64,000 nucleotides of DNA from Ailanthus altissimus (GCA_946807835.1 OX327702.1:11656001-11720000); one strand, 5' to 3'; shown: positions 13,778-26,631, counted from the first letter of the stretch. Program-made: numbers and translations. Notes: generated from the sequence alone by a model not told the origin.

Positions 13778-15942
13778 TGTTAGAGATAGTGCTTACGTGC
13801 AATTCTAATATTGCATGAATATTAATTGTTTAATATTTATATTATAAACATTTCAAATAAAATCATTAATATTAAATAATAAATGGTAAGATACTTGTAA
13901 CGTTTCAGATATTACATAGTCTAAAAGAGTTTAGATTAGATCTAAAGCAGTTTAGATCAGTACTAAGAGTTAGCAATGCTAAAAGTTACAAGTACTAAGA
14001 GTTAGCATTGCTAAGAGTTAACAATGCTAAAAGTTATAAGTATTAAGAGTTAGCACTGCTAAAAGTTAGCAGGTTCTAAGAGTTAGCGAAATCTAAGAGT
14101 TAGAACCTTGTCTGAAATGTGACAAAGATCTGAGAATATATTAGTAATGACATAGTTAGAAGGAGTTGCAAACGGTTCTAGGAAATGTCATTGCAGTATG
14201 TTCTTGAATACCTTGTTCCTGATCTATCTTTACCAATGCAAGTCTATCGATGAAGCCTTATTTATATAGATCAGTATATGTTTATATCTAGATGGTATAG
14301 ATGGTTAGTCCTAGCAAACTATGAGCTTAGTAGAATCTCATATAGGTATACGGGTATTTAGTAATGACTGGGTACTGAACAGACTCACGAGGACCTCTAA
14401 TAGACATCCCATAAAGTCGCCAATAAAAGCTCTTCTCAAATTGTGTAGTATTTATGATCCTTTGACTTGAGAGTAATGATGAGCTTGTGAGTAATCCACT
14501 ATACTTTGGCTTAACGCATGTCAGAGACCTTTCATGATCTGGCCACTGGGTGTTGCTGGGTATGGTTCAATGCTCATGGGGACTAGTGTGCATAGTTATG
14601 GGATCCATTAGCTTATATAAGTGAGTTGTCTATCCCGATGCTCCAAGATTGTATTTCAAGAAGTCTTGTGGCTACAAGCATAAACCCCAGAAAAGATTTT
14701 TTAAAAGGTTAAACAATATCGTAAAAGTGTTTGTGGATATTATTTATAAAAATAAAAATCTAGAGATAAGTTCATGGTCAAGCATGTAGAGATTTGACGA
14801 TGGAGATTTATATCTCTGCTCTTCTGGGATATAAATGATAGAGACACTATACGAATATAGATACTCAGCTTATATAGTTCAATGCGTCATTTAGTAATAT
14901 TTGTAACATGTATGTGGGACATCGTTTATGGACTTATAAAAAGTTTCATAAGAGAAATTAGTGTGAACCTAGGGAGTCTTACAATATGAAGTGTACTCGT
15001 TGAGCACTATAATAACGAATCGGAGGAGTTTCAAATATGAAGTAGAAATTGTTTCATAATCTCTGAGGAAGCACATAAGCTTAGAAATATTTAATTAATA
15101 ATTATTGTTAAATAATATTATGTGACAAGTGTCAATTGGTGATTGGCCTTTAATGGCCACATGGTTCAATGTAATTGGCCATTAGTGGCTATTTGGCACC
15201 ACTTGGCAAGATTTAGATGGCCAATTTGTTTGTTAATGGACACTTGTCTATATAGAAATTCAAATATATAAGATGCAAATTGTTTGCATTTTGAAGTGTA
15301 ATTATATTCGGCCAACTTTTTGTCAAGTCAAATAAGTAAAGAAATGTTCTTTGAGTTTTGAGAAGAAATATTCGAAAAAAAATTGAGAATGTTTTGTATT
15401 TTTCATTTGACCATTTAGTTCTTTATGAGATGAATATGAATTGTGTGATTCAACCAAGTCACCAATATAGCCATTTGAAGAAAAATTACATTTGTTGTAA
15501 TTTGAGCACACATTCGCCCAATGAAACAATAGGTTCATTTGGCCATTTTTGGACAAAGATTAAACAAAAGTTGCTCTCATTTTCTTAAGCTTCATTTTAG
15601 CTAAGAGATACAAGCAAAAATTTGCTTAACAATCAATTGTTTCTACTGAAATAAAAGACTACCATTTTAGCTCTAACAATCCCATCAGTGCTTTGGACTA
15701 TAATTGTTCACGGGATCATTTTAGGGTAAACTCTGATATTAAAAACTACCCCAAATTATCTTTAGGGGTGAGTTTTGAATTCTGTTAGTATAACAGACTT
15801 AAATTCGGAATATGTTTATTGGATTAGAAAATTAGATTTCTAGTTCCACTGCATTATATGTATGTGAGACATACAAATATAAATTTAATGTAATGAACAC
15901 ATATGCATATACATACACCCATTGATTTAGCATAGCGACAAT
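13778..15942 (+). mobile_element. Family A LTR A3, 3' LTR of element 2
   Basis: Starts TGTTAGAGATAGTGCTTACGTGC directly after the polypurine-like AATAGGAG. The terminus near 15942 is approximate; it is set by ACATACACCCATTG, which matches the end-proximal block of other A LTRs, and by the resumption of gypsy coding sequence. About 2.16 kb. Short open frames inside (for example 15323-15588 on either strand) are chance frames in LTR sequence. Confidence 0.8.
13925..14105 (+). repeat. LTR minisatellite, unit CTAAGAGTTAGCA
   Basis: Eight or nine degenerate copies of a 15-18 bp unit around CTAAGAGTTAGCA(AT)G lie in tandem. The same site in other A LTRs holds fewer copies: A8 has about two near 44238-44268. 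A6 (26383-26450) and A10 (58045-58140), both on the minus strand, hold several. Confidence 0.8.
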
Positions 15943-16238
15943 TAGAGTTAAAGACCATGAAGTAACATTTAATGTGTTTAAAGCCATGAAATTCCTAAAT
16001 GAAATGGAGTGTTTCGACTTTAATGTTGTAGATAATGAAGTACAAGAAGTTTTTGCAAAAAAAAAATCAATCATTAATTCACTATAAGATACCGACATCA
16101 ATGAAGATGATGTGGAGTAAGTGGAAAGCCATGGAATATCCAAAGGTGTTGAATGCTTTTCTGTGATATGATAGAGCCAAGGTAATGTTTGAACCATTAA
16201 AGCAATCAGCAAGCATATAACCATGTACAAAGCCATTT
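15943..16238 (+). pseudogene. Athila-type gypsy pol fragment between protease and RT
   Basis: Translation gives KDHEVTFNVFKAMKF and further acidic residues ending EVQEVFAKK. In Athila/Tat elements the VTFNVFKAMKFP segment sits just after protease. Stops follow at 16086. The orientation and order are compatible with the plus-strand Athila RT-RNase H-integrase pieces from 26632, so the two may be one element split by later insertions. The left edge is uncertain by about 15 bp. Confidence 0.7.
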
Positions 16239-17157
16239 ATGTGATATTTATATAACACACAATTAAGCACAAGTATACGCTATCATAAAAAGTAATAAAG
16301 AGACTTTTAAGTCGGATGTCGAACCCACAGGGATCATTTTTATTTTCTAGCAAGTACTAAAATTGTATCTTTCAAGTAATTAACCAAAAAATTAAATCTT
16401 CAAATTCTAAATAATAAAAGTGCAGAAAATAAATGACACAACTCAAATAAAATAAGAAGATAGCAATATAGAGAAAGCCTATAGTTAATTACTATTCTTC
16501 AATATATTTTCTAAAGATTTAATCTTTTAATATTTATATCCCTTAATTTTTATTATTGGTTAAGACACTAATGTATTCACAAGCCTCTCCCAAGGTCATG
16601 CAAGTATATCTTAATTTACTAAATATCTATATTCCTATAGTACTTGTAATAAACTAAGACTCATTAAGAACAAGTCTTATTGACCATATATTTCAATTAG
16701 GTATATTCTTATCCTAATTTGAAACTTGCATATGTAACTAGAATGTCACTCTACAATCATAAATCAAATTATCTAGATCTAAATACAATGATACCTCGTC
16801 TGAGTTTATCAAAGTATTACTAAATCATTCATAATATTGATAAGATATAATGAAGCATTACGAATAAATAATTTGAATAATAAAGAATTGGGTTCAAATA
16901 AATATTAAAAAGATCTAACAATTAAGCACACATATTGAGTTCAAGTAATAACCCTAAAAAATAAATTTAGCTCATGGTAACAAGAGAATTATGGCTAAAA
17001 AATAAAATAAACATGATACAAACAAAAGCAAACCAATATAAATTTTAATTTATAGTTGGTTGATACGCCAAACATTGGTCAATAATTTCTTGCTTCCTTG
17101 AATTCCCTTACTTCTCTCTTTAAAATTGTTCTTCTTCTTATATGTTGTGGTTCTAAG
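16239..17157 (-). mobile_element. Athila-type LTR C3, truncated
   Basis: Begins TGTGATATTTATATAAC and then matches C2 (50403) in order: CACAAGTATACGCTATC, AAAGAGACTTTTAAGTCGG, GTCGAACCCACAGGGATCA. Homology stops at 17157, exactly where LTR A4 begins, so the U3 half, including the GC cassette and TATA box, is missing. No target duplication can be checked. Confidence 0.75.
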
Positions 17158-19510
17158 TGTTGGGATTTGTGCTTATGTGTCATCCCATTATGTATAATTA
17201 TATAATCATAGTATTTATACAATTATCATTTTTAATAAAATCATTAATATTATATATAATAAATGGTAAGATGCTTGCAACGTTTCAAACATTGTATTAT
17301 CTGAAAGAGTTCAAATATGGTCTAAAGGAGTTTAGATCAGTGCTAAGATATAACACATTAATAGAGTTAGCGAAATCGAAACAGTTAGAGCCTTGTCTAA
17401 AATGGGACAATGACCTGAGAATATATTTATAATAACATAGCTGCAAAGAGTTGAAGATGGTGCTAAGAAATATCATTATGCAAATATGTTCTCAAACATG
17501 ATGTTCCTGATCTAATTTCATCGATGCGGGTCTATTGGTGGAACCCATTAATACAGATTAATGTATGTCTATATCATGATGGTCCAGATGGTTAATCTTA
17601 GCAAACTATAAGTTTAGTAAAAGCTCGTATAGACATAGAGGTATTCCCTGAGGACTGGATATTGAATAGATTCACAAAGACCTCCAATAGACATCTCATA
17701 AAATCGTCAATGGAAGGTCTTCCATTAACGATTTTATGAGACGTCTATTGTGGTCTTTTGACCTGAGCGCCATGGTGGGCTTGTGAGTGATCCACCATAC
17801 TTTGGTTCTACACATGTCAGAGACCTTTCATGGTCTGACCGCTATATATTGTTAGGTATGGTCTGATGCTCATGGAGTCCGGTGTGTATAGATATAGGAT
17901 CCATCAGCTCATATGAGTAGGTTGCATATCCTGATGCTCCAAGATTGTATTTCAGAAAGTCTTGCGACCACAAGCATAAACCTCAGAAAATATATTCGGA
18001 ATGGATAAACAATATCACAAAAATGTTTGTGGATATTATTTAAGAAAATATAAATCTAGAGACAAGTTGATGGTTGAGCAAATAGAGATTTGACGGTAAT
18101 GATCTATATCTCTGCTCTTTTAGGATATAAATGATGGAGGGATTATATAAATATGCAATAACCTCAACTTGCATGGTCTAACGCGCTGATTTGTAATATC
18201 CGTAACGTGTGTGTGGGGCATCGTTCACAGACGTATAGAGGAGCTCCATCTGAAAAATTAGATGTGGACCTAGAGAGTCTCGCAATATGAAGTGTACTCG
18301 TTGAGCACTGGGGTAGTAGACTAGATTGAATAATTCGATCTAATAAATTCCAGCAAAATAGAATAATTATTTCGGGATCCCTCAGGATGTGCAATTGTCA
18401 AGACTTAATTTTTAAGTATATCATTGAATTAATTAACAAGAGTTGTTAATTAATAGAATGATTGACAAGTGGCACAATTTAGTTAATGATTTGATTTTAC
18501 CTTAGTTTTACCATTTAACTTTGGTAGTAAAAACTAGTAAGGGAAAAAGTAATTATTCAAAATTATTTTGAATAATTGAATTAGATATTATTATTATATT
18601 AGATAATATGATAATATATATTAATTATGGCCATTGTATTTTAATATAATGAGGGGCCTAAATGTTGACAATTTATTTACCTAATATGATTAAAATAATT
18701 ATATTTGTTAGGTAATGATTTAATTAGGTGGTTATTATTCTAGTGCTTCATAAATTAATCCAAAGTAGGAGACCAACAACTAAATTGGTGGAGCACTTGT
18801 TTTTGTTTTATCAGAAGGTGTTGAATAACAAAAATAAAAATTAACCTAACATTTTGATTCATTCATTCATTTTGGAGGAGATGAGACGATTAAGCAATTT
18901 CAAGGTAAGTGAAAGAGTTTTGGTTTTGTGTTTTTCAATTGTTGAAAGAAAAATAAACTTCTCTTCATCTTATTCTCTCATGAATGAGTCAAAATAAATA
19001 AATAAAAATAGAGAAAGAAATTAGTAATTATAGACAAGAGTTGTGCTAAAATTAATTAATCTATGGAAATTGTTTTCATCATTTAAACAAGAGTTGTATG
19101 TAAATGTTTATCATCTCTATTTAAGAATCAAATCATTTGTGATCAAAGAGTTGAATGCATGTGCTGAAACTTTTAAAACTAAGCTACCATTCTAGCTCCA
19201 TAATCCCACCAAATCGTTATGGACTAGAATTGTTCAACAATTCACTTCAAGGTGAGCTCTTCAATTGGATTGTTGGAGGACTTGAAGATTTTGTAAAGCT
19301 ACCTTCATTAGCTAAGTGTTCTTTAAATTTTAATTTTATGTACACAATTGTTCATCACATATAAGTTGTTATATAATAGTTATACTTGAGCATATATGTG
19401 ATATATGTGGTTAAATATGTTAAATTAGGTGTATATGTTAACATGTTTCCGCTGCATGTAGTAATTTTTTAAATTATGTATACACTCTTATGTCACACTC
19501 GATTTGCTAT
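17158..19510 (+). mobile_element. Family A LTR A4, 5' LTR of element 3
   Basis: Starts TGTTGGGATTTGTGC and is followed after four bases by a tRNA-Met primer binding site, which fixes it as a 5' LTR. About 2.35 kb. The first 420 bp match A5 (24331) at roughly 93-94 percent by eye, mostly transitions, identifying A5 as its partner. The end has lost a few bases (GATTTGCTA then TAAATGG). Confidence 0.88.
17672..17745. repeat. Short foldback inside A4
   Basis: AATAGACATCTCATAAAATC at about 17687 is followed by CGTCAATGGAAG, a three-base turn, and then the near-perfect reverse complement ending GAGACGTCTATT. Other A LTRs continue here with GAGTTGAGTAGTAT instead, so the second arm is a local inverted duplication that replaced LTR sequence. 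Stem about 32 bp. Confidence 0.85.
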
Positions 19511-19513
19511 AAA

Positions 19514-19525
19514 TGGTATCAGAGC
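19514..19525 (+). promoter_or_regulatory. Primer binding site, initiator tRNA-Met, element 3
   Basis: TGGTATCAGAGC is the canonical complement of the 3' end of plant initiator tRNA-Met, used to prime minus-strand synthesis in most plant copia elements. It lies four bases after the end of LTR A4. Confidence 0.93.
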
Positions 19526-19796
19526 ATATTGAATTGAGTATGTGATATTTGTTGTTGTTCAATATGTTTACATGGTGATATATATTTGAACAACTTGATA
19601 ATGTTTAAATTTTAACATGGTGATGTTTGATATTTAAGCATGATGATGAACATATTGTGATATTTTTGTACATATTAGTGTTTAGAATTAAAGCATGATG
19701 ATGTTTCGATATGATACCCAAGACAAAACTGTTGTTGGTAATGTTCTGGTGCTCAAAAAGTGCATTTCAAGTTGTTGAAATGGGTATATCGAAGGT

Positions 19797-20095
19797 GGAG
19801 AGCACCGGAGTGCCGCGGCCATAAGTGCTCAGCGCCGAGGTGCTATAAATTTTTGTTCCAGCGCCCTAGTATTGTGTAGCTGGCACCGTGGCACTAAGGC
19901 TTCCAGGCCCTGGCGTGGCAGCGCCAGGTGCTAGGCGCCCCAACGCTAGGTAATGGGTGCTTAAATCACCGATTCTGGAATTCGCGCCCAGCGCCAGGAA
20001 CAAAGCGCTACAGCGCTGAGGGGCCTCCAGGCCTTGGCGCTGCAGTGCTAGAGGTGTAACCTCTAGCGCCACAACACTGGCTATTCAGTGCCACG
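19797..20095 (+). repeat. GC-rich AGCGCC cassette in element 3 leader
   Basis: About 300 bp packed with AGCGCC, GGCGCT, GCGCCAGG and CAGCGCTGAG words, flanked by ordinary AT-rich leader. It lies 270-570 bp after the primer binding site. Element 4 has a shorter, diverged block at the equivalent place (46195-46345). No reading frame is convincing across it. Confidence 0.75.
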
Positions 20096-20473
20096 CATTC
20101 ATCACTTAAAAAAAAATACAAAAGTCTTTTTTTAGAGCATTATATGGTATAATGCTAGAACCTTTAGTTTTTAACGCTGATCATTCCAAACATAATACTT
20201 GTATTTGCAATTTTTGTAAGTAAAGTATATTTAATACAATTATAATTGTTATATTATTGTATTAAATTACAAATCATTTGTTTACATTGTTAGCCGCAAT
20301 GGAAACCTTATTGGTGAAGGTTAATTGTGCTTACATAAATAAATATTCTAATTATGAATTAGATTCATATGAGATACAAAAATTTATTATTATTATTATT
20401 ATAAGATAATATTATACAATGATCCGCCTTGTGAATACGGTATTAGACGGGTCATTTCGGTCACTCTTGAGAT

Positions 20474-20762
20474 TGCTACAGTGTGAGGGATTGGTCGGGG
20501 TGATTCTGCCTATGTCGGTTAAACATGAGATGAGACAAATATATACGAAAGTACTATCCTAGATCGCTGCAGTGTGCGGGTAGTATCGGTAGCATATATT
20601 TGATGATTGACAAGTTGATCTAAAATATAGTCATCCTATATCACTACAGTGTGCGGATAATGTGTATTTAGGATCAAAAGTAAGAGTTGTATGAGATAAA
20701 ATTAACAAGAGTTGTCTACTTTTTGGGTTTACAAAGGCCTAAATCGCTACAGTGTACGGCTA
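20474..20762 (+). repeat. Four CGCTACAGTGTGCGG words in element 3 leader
   Basis: TTGCTACAGTGTGAGGG (20473), TCGCTGCAGTGTGCGGG (20564), TCACTACAGTGTGCGGA (20641) and TCGCTACAGTGTACGGC (20744) are spaced about 75-105 bp apart, each preceded by CCTA- or AGA-like bases. Element 4 has the same four-word array. Confidence 0.85.
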
Positions 20763-23700
20763 GAGTAAAATGTCAATGGGGTCTACTTTTTGCTGTACAG
20801 TTTAAAAGATTAAACTGTCATTTTTCCTTTTGAGAGATTTAGGAATTATGTAAAACAGTGGGAAAACGTCTTTAGATTAAAAATTGTATAAAAGTTATAT
20901 CCATGATTTAAAGCGTTATTTATTAACGATTAGAAATGTTCCGCTATACATCACCAATTTATCTTATAGTGATAAGATAAATAACTTATAGAGATAAGAT
21001 GATTATGAGCAACCCATTTGTATACTTGATTAAACACATAATCTGTAGGGTACCAATAAATATTAAAACTTGCTTATAAATCTAAGAATTATTCTTAATT
21101 AATAAAAATACTAAGATATATAATAGATCAATAGATAATATAAGAGGTGTTTCTGATAATGTTTTTTGAGAAGAGATGATAGATTATCATAAAAGGATTA
21201 AGAATAATTTGAAAGTCAAATTATATATCCTGATCTATCTAATGATCTTCAGTAGGAGCATATGTACATGAGATGTACAAGTAGTGTAATGCTTCATTTG
21301 AAATTTATTTTATACATCTAAAATATATATAGAGAATTATTCACAATGGAAAGTGTTTCCATTATTAAATAAGGTTTAAAATAGTAAGAGTTACTATTTA
21401 AATAAACTTTACCTAGAAAAGATAAACCTCTTAAATATCTATTTACCAGTAATTGACATTTCATATGCAAGTGATGTGAATAAGTGTAGGGATATAAGAT
21501 ATTACATGTCCTTCTCATGTCTGCAAATGTTGCATGATTTAAGCAATACTAGAAAATAATGAAAAGAGAAGTACAGTTGCACGTAGGAAATGAAGATTAC
21601 CTAGACATGGTAGCTATTAGGACTTTTTAGTCACTTCTCCATTCTAGTAAAAAGCTTTATGCTATATTGTTGTTATTTTGTGACAAGAATAATTAGACAA
21701 AATATATCGCTCTCTATGTTAGACAAAAGGATTATCATACATACATTAAAAATAATTCTTTATGTTATATGATAACAATAATATTTTGCTAACTGAATGT
21801 CAGTCAATTGAATGGCCATTATATATGACATACAACAAGAAATGCATAAAAATATCTAGGTGAACAAAACATATAGTAGTTCGAAAGCTTTGAATAATGA
21901 TGAATTGTGGCATAAGTTATTAAGTCAAGTATCCATGAGATGACTATCCCGTCTGGTTAAGGATGGTCAAATACTTGATCTGACCATAGAATCTTGTCTA
22001 GTTTTTGAATCCTGTATTCAAAGGAAGTTGACTAATTTTTTTTATAGGTATTGGACACCAGGCCACTGATTCATTAAACTAATGCATAGTGATATATATG
22101 ATCTAATGAATTATACTGCTATTGGTAAATTTTAATACTTCGATGTCTCTATCGTGATTTGTCATAACACGAATATGTGTTTCTAGAAAAACATAGGTCG
22201 ACAATTTTTTGAAGTGATCAAAGAATTTCAACTAGAAGTAAATGAAATAGACCTATATATATGTTGAACACCTTTGATTATATCAAGGCTGTTTATACAT
22301 AAGTAGTAAATTCATAAATTATTTAAAGAAGAATGAGATTCTAGCTCAATATAAACATAAATATGTTTTGAAATGGAGAAATCAGACTTTATTAGATATC
22401 GTCCGATTAATATTAAGCTTTACCGATCTTCTAATGTATCTAATGAGTTATACTCAAGAAATTACTACTCACTTATTGAATGAAGTTTCATCATAAGTTG
22501 TTCCTTCTACTATATATGAGATATGGAGTGAAAGAAAACTAAATGTTAAGTATATTAAGATTTAGTGTTATTCTATTTGCATAAAAGTTGTGCAATAGGA
22601 TATACTTGGACCCAAATGGGTACAAGTGTCAGTTCAAAAGATATCCCAAATATACAATGGGAAATCAGTTCAATAATCCAAAGGAACGAAACTTGTTCAT
22701 TGATAGTATTTCCTTTTTCCTAGAGAAATAATTTCTCATGGGTTTTGGAGATTGTAAAAAGATTGAATTTTGTAGATTTAATCAGGATAAAATATGAATA
22801 ACAAATGGAACCTAAAAATCAATGGAGTGAAAACCCTTTAACACATTTTCCCATAAGTCAAATATGGATATGAAGGCTACATGTTAGGTATATTGCATAT
22901 CTAAATGGTGCTTTTTGATATTTTTCTTAGTTGAAGAAAAATGATCCTATGACTTATAGTAAAACAATGTTAGACATCGTTTAGGGAAATTGACAAATAC
23001 CAGAAAATTCAAGATTAACTTTAAGTATGACAATCAAGTCTAGAACTTGATTATGCTTCCTATAGAAATTGTTCTTATTGGTTGTAAAAGAGTTTACACA
23101 TATAAGCGTGGACCCAAAATGAGGTAAAAACCTTTAACAGCCCAATTGGTGTTAAAGGTTACCCTCAATGATCTGGAATCGATTATGAGGAAACCTTTCA
23201 CCAATAAACAAGCTAAAGTTAATTTGAATGTTGTTAGATATTATAGTATACTAAACTCTTCGTTTTGATGAAGTAATTAGAGAATCTGGTTTCATTAAGA
23301 ACTAAGAGAAAACATGTGTGTTCAGAAAGAGTAGTGGGAGCATAAATTATCTTTCTAATTCTATATATATATAACATACTCATTGTCAGAAACGACAAAG
23401 GTATGTTACAAGTCAGTCAATTAAGAGTTAACTGAGTAAGAACTTTTGCATGAAAAATTTGGCAAAGGCTTTTTATATACTGGATATAAAGCTTTATACA
23501 GATAAAGCTAGGAAGTAGATAAGACTCTTCAAATCGTCTTACATAGACTAAGTCCTGAAAAAGGTGCAATTTTGATAACTATGAGATAGTTAATATATCT
23601 TTCGAACATGGTATTCATCTTTCTAAGAGGAAGTGTCCTCATGAAAAAAATAAAATAGTTAGAGTGTCTAACATATAATATACATCAGCTAGAGGTAGCT

Positions 23701-24330
23701 TGGTGTATATCATGTTATGTACGAGTCATGAATTTTAATGGCTGTAATTATTATGAGCCGGCATCAGTTTAATCTGGGTAACAACCATCGAATGGTCGTG
23801 AAATGTATCCAAGTAATACCTGAAAGGTATAAAGGATAAGTTTCTTATTTATGAAGAACGTTGGTTACAAATGAGAGGATACGTAGAATCAGACTTCTAG
23901 TCTGATTCGGATGATAGATAATCTACATCTGATTATGTATTCTTCTCAATAGTACCACAACTTGTAGAATAAATGAAATTTAAATGTCCACATTTGGTTC
24001 TATCATAAAGATAGAATTTGTTGCAGCTTGAGAAACCTGCAAAGAAATTTTTATGAATATTCAAGTTAGTTACAGAGCTCAGAATAAGTTCTAAGCTCAA
24101 TGAATCCTATCACACTAAAAGTACAACATTAACAGGGTAACTGCTTAAACTGAGATACCATATAATTAAAAGTATGTTGGCTTATAGAGATGTAAGAAAA
24201 TCTAGAAAATATACTTACAGATTATAGCGAACCCACTTTCTAAAGCCTTAACTTTTAAAGTGTTTCAGAAACACTTAGAGTCAATGGATATTAAAAACTA
24301 TCTTAAATGGCACTAGAGTAAGTGAAAGTT

Positions 24331-25447
24331 TGTTGGAATTTGTGCTTACGTGTCATCCCATTATGTATAATTATTTAATCATAGTATTTATACAATTATC
24401 ATTTCTAATAAAATCGTTAATATTATGTATAATAAATGGTAAAATGCTTGCAACGTTTTAGACATTGTATGATCTGAAGGAGTTCAGATATGGTCTAAAG
24501 GAGTTTAGATCAGTGATAGCACATTAATAGAGTTAGCAAAATCGAAACAGTTAAAGCCTTATCTAAAATAGGACAATGACCTGAGAATATATTATAATGA
24601 CATAGCTGCAAAGAGTTGAAGATGGTGTTAAGAACTATCATTATGCAAATATATTCTCAAATATGATGTTCCTGATCTAATTTCATCGATGGGGTCTATC
24701 GATGGAACCCATTAATATAGATTAGTGTATGTCTATATCTGGATGGTCCAAATAGTTAGTCTTAGCCAACTATGAGCTTAGTGGAATATTGTATAGACAT
24801 ACAGGTATTCAGTGAGGACTGGATATTGAAGAGACTCACAAAGACCTCCAATAGACATCTCATAAAATCGTCAATGGATGGGCTTCCGAGTTGAGTAGTA
24901 TTTGTGGGCCTTTGACCTGAGCACCATGGTGGGCTTGTGATTGATCTATCATACTTTGGTTCCACACATGTCAAAGACCTCGTATGGTCTGACCACTATG
25001 TTGTTGGGTATGGTTTAATGTTTATGGAGTCCGGTGTGCGTAGATATGGGATCCATCAGCTCATATGAGTGAGTTGAATATCCTGATGCTCCAAGATTGT
25101 ATTTTAGAAAGTCTTGTGGCCACAAGCATAAACCTCAGAAAATATATTCCAAAGGAATAAACAATATCATAAAAATATTTGTGGATATTGTTTAAGGAAA
25201 TATAAATCTGGAGATAAGTTAATGGTTGAACAAATTGAGATTTAACGGTGATGATCTATATCTCTACTCTTCCAAGATATAAATGATTGAGGGATTATAC
25301 AAATATGCAATAACCTCAACTTGCATGGTCTAGCGCGCTAATTTGTAATATCCATAACGTGTGTATAGGGCATCATTCACGCACGTATGGAAGAGCTCCA
25401 TATGACAAATTAGGTGTAGACCTAGAGAGTCTCACAATATAAAATGC
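24331..25447 (+). mobile_element. Family A LTR A5, 3' LTR of element 3, truncated
   Basis: Starts TGTTGGAATTTGTGC after RNase H. It pairs with A4 by sequence. It stops at about 25447, shortly after GAGTCTCACAATATAAAATG, where the sequence turns back on itself. The remaining 3' half (about 1.2 kb) is absent. Confidence 0.85.
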
Positions 25448-26631
25448 GAAACGAGTACACTTCATATTGTGAGACTCTCTAGGTCCACACCTGATTTGTC
25501 ATATGGATCTCCTCCATACGTCCGTGAAGGATGTCCTACACACATGTTACGGATATTACAAATCAACATGTTAGAATATGCAAGTTGAGGTTATTGCATT
25601 TTTGTATAATCCTTCCATCATTTACATCCTTGAAGAACAGAGATATAGATCATCACCGTTAAATCTCTATATGCTCAACTATGAACTTATCTTCAGATTT
25701 ATATTTCATTAAACAATATCCATAAACACTTTTGTGACATTGTTTATTCCTTCGGAATATATTTTCTGAGGTTTATGCTTGTGGCCACAAGACTTTCTGA
25801 AATACAATCTTGGAGCATCAGGATATACAACCTACTCATATGAGCTAATGGATCCTATATCTACGCACACCGAACTCTATGAGCATCGGACCATACCCAG
25901 TGACACCCAGTAGTCAGACCATGAAAGATCTTTAATATGTGTGAAACTAAAGTCTGGTGGATCACTCACAAGCCCACCATGGCGCTCAGGTCAAAGGACC
26001 ACAAATACTACTCAACTCGGAAGACCTTCTATTACGATTTCATGAGATGTCTATTGGAGGTCCTCGTGAGTTTGTTTAATATCCAGTATTTACTGAATAC
26101 CTGCATCTCTATACGAGCTTCCTACTAAGCTCATGGTTTGCTAAAACTAACCATCTAGACCATTCAGAAATAGACATACACTAATCTATATTAATGGGTT
26201 CCACCGTAGACCCGCATCGATGAAATTAGAGTAGGAACATGGTGTTTGAGAACATACTTGTATAATGATATTTTCTAGCACCATCTGCAACTCTTTGCAG
26301 CTATGTCATTACTAATATATTCTCAGGTCATTGTCTCATTTCAGACAAGACTCTAACTCCTTAGATTTCACTAACTTTATGAACATGCTAACTCTTAGCA
26401 CTACTAACTCTTAGCACTTTTAACTATTAGCATTACTAACTCTTAGCACTGATGTAAACTCTTTTAGACCAGATCTGAACTCTTTCAGAGCATATAATGT
26501 CTGAAACATTACAAATATCTTACTATTTAATAATAAATAATATTAACGATTTTATTAGAAATGATAATTATATAAATACTATCATTATATATTTATACAT
26601 AATGGGATGGCATGTAAGCATAAATCCAACA
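25448..26631 (-). mobile_element. Family A LTR A6, truncated and inverted relative to A5
   Basis: On the minus strand it begins at 26631 with TGTTGGATTTATGC and runs to about 25448, ending at the same LTR position where A5 ends (CACTTCATATTGTGAGACTC in plus view). Together the two form a tail-to-tail palindrome with arms of about 1.1-1.2 kb. Identity to A5 is clearly lower than between A4 and A5, so it is not a simple copy of A5. Confidence 0.85.

Larger units (their letters stand above)
19526..24330 (+). pseudogene. Copia family A element 3: leader, gag and pol remnant
   Basis: The long untranslated leader (19526 to about 20930) holds a GC-rich cassette and four CTACAGTG words. Degenerate gag follows at about 21000-21240 (NPFV..., RGVSDN, EEMIDYHK, NNLKVK), then protease near 21430 and integrase (ELWHKLLSQ) near 21902. 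The TAYDEML-like integrase C-terminal part is at about 22500, and RT from about 22600 to 23600 with the catalytic box altered to YIYN near 23364. RNase H runs to KHLESMDIK at about 24290, and AGTGAAAGT precedes LTR A5. The coding part is shredded by stops but collinear with element 4, so it is the most complete A element here in layout. Confidence 0.88.

Noticed and set aside
13925..14105. Regularly spaced repeats as a CRISPR array
   Set aside because: Units are short, degenerate and contiguous with no unique spacers, in a plant LTR.
15832..16270. Minus-strand open frames of 134 and 62 codons
   Set aside because: They are antisense to an Athila fragment and to LTR A3, which have clear plus-strand matches.
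19155..19364. 69-codon open frame near the end of LTR A4
   Set aside because: It lies within LTR sequence shared with other A copies, where the frame is broken; chance frame.
19866..20072. Minus-strand open frame rich in Ala, Leu and Gly
   Set aside because: It comes from the GC-rich cassette of the element 3 leader; the composition follows the repeated AGCGCC words and there is no equivalent in element 4.
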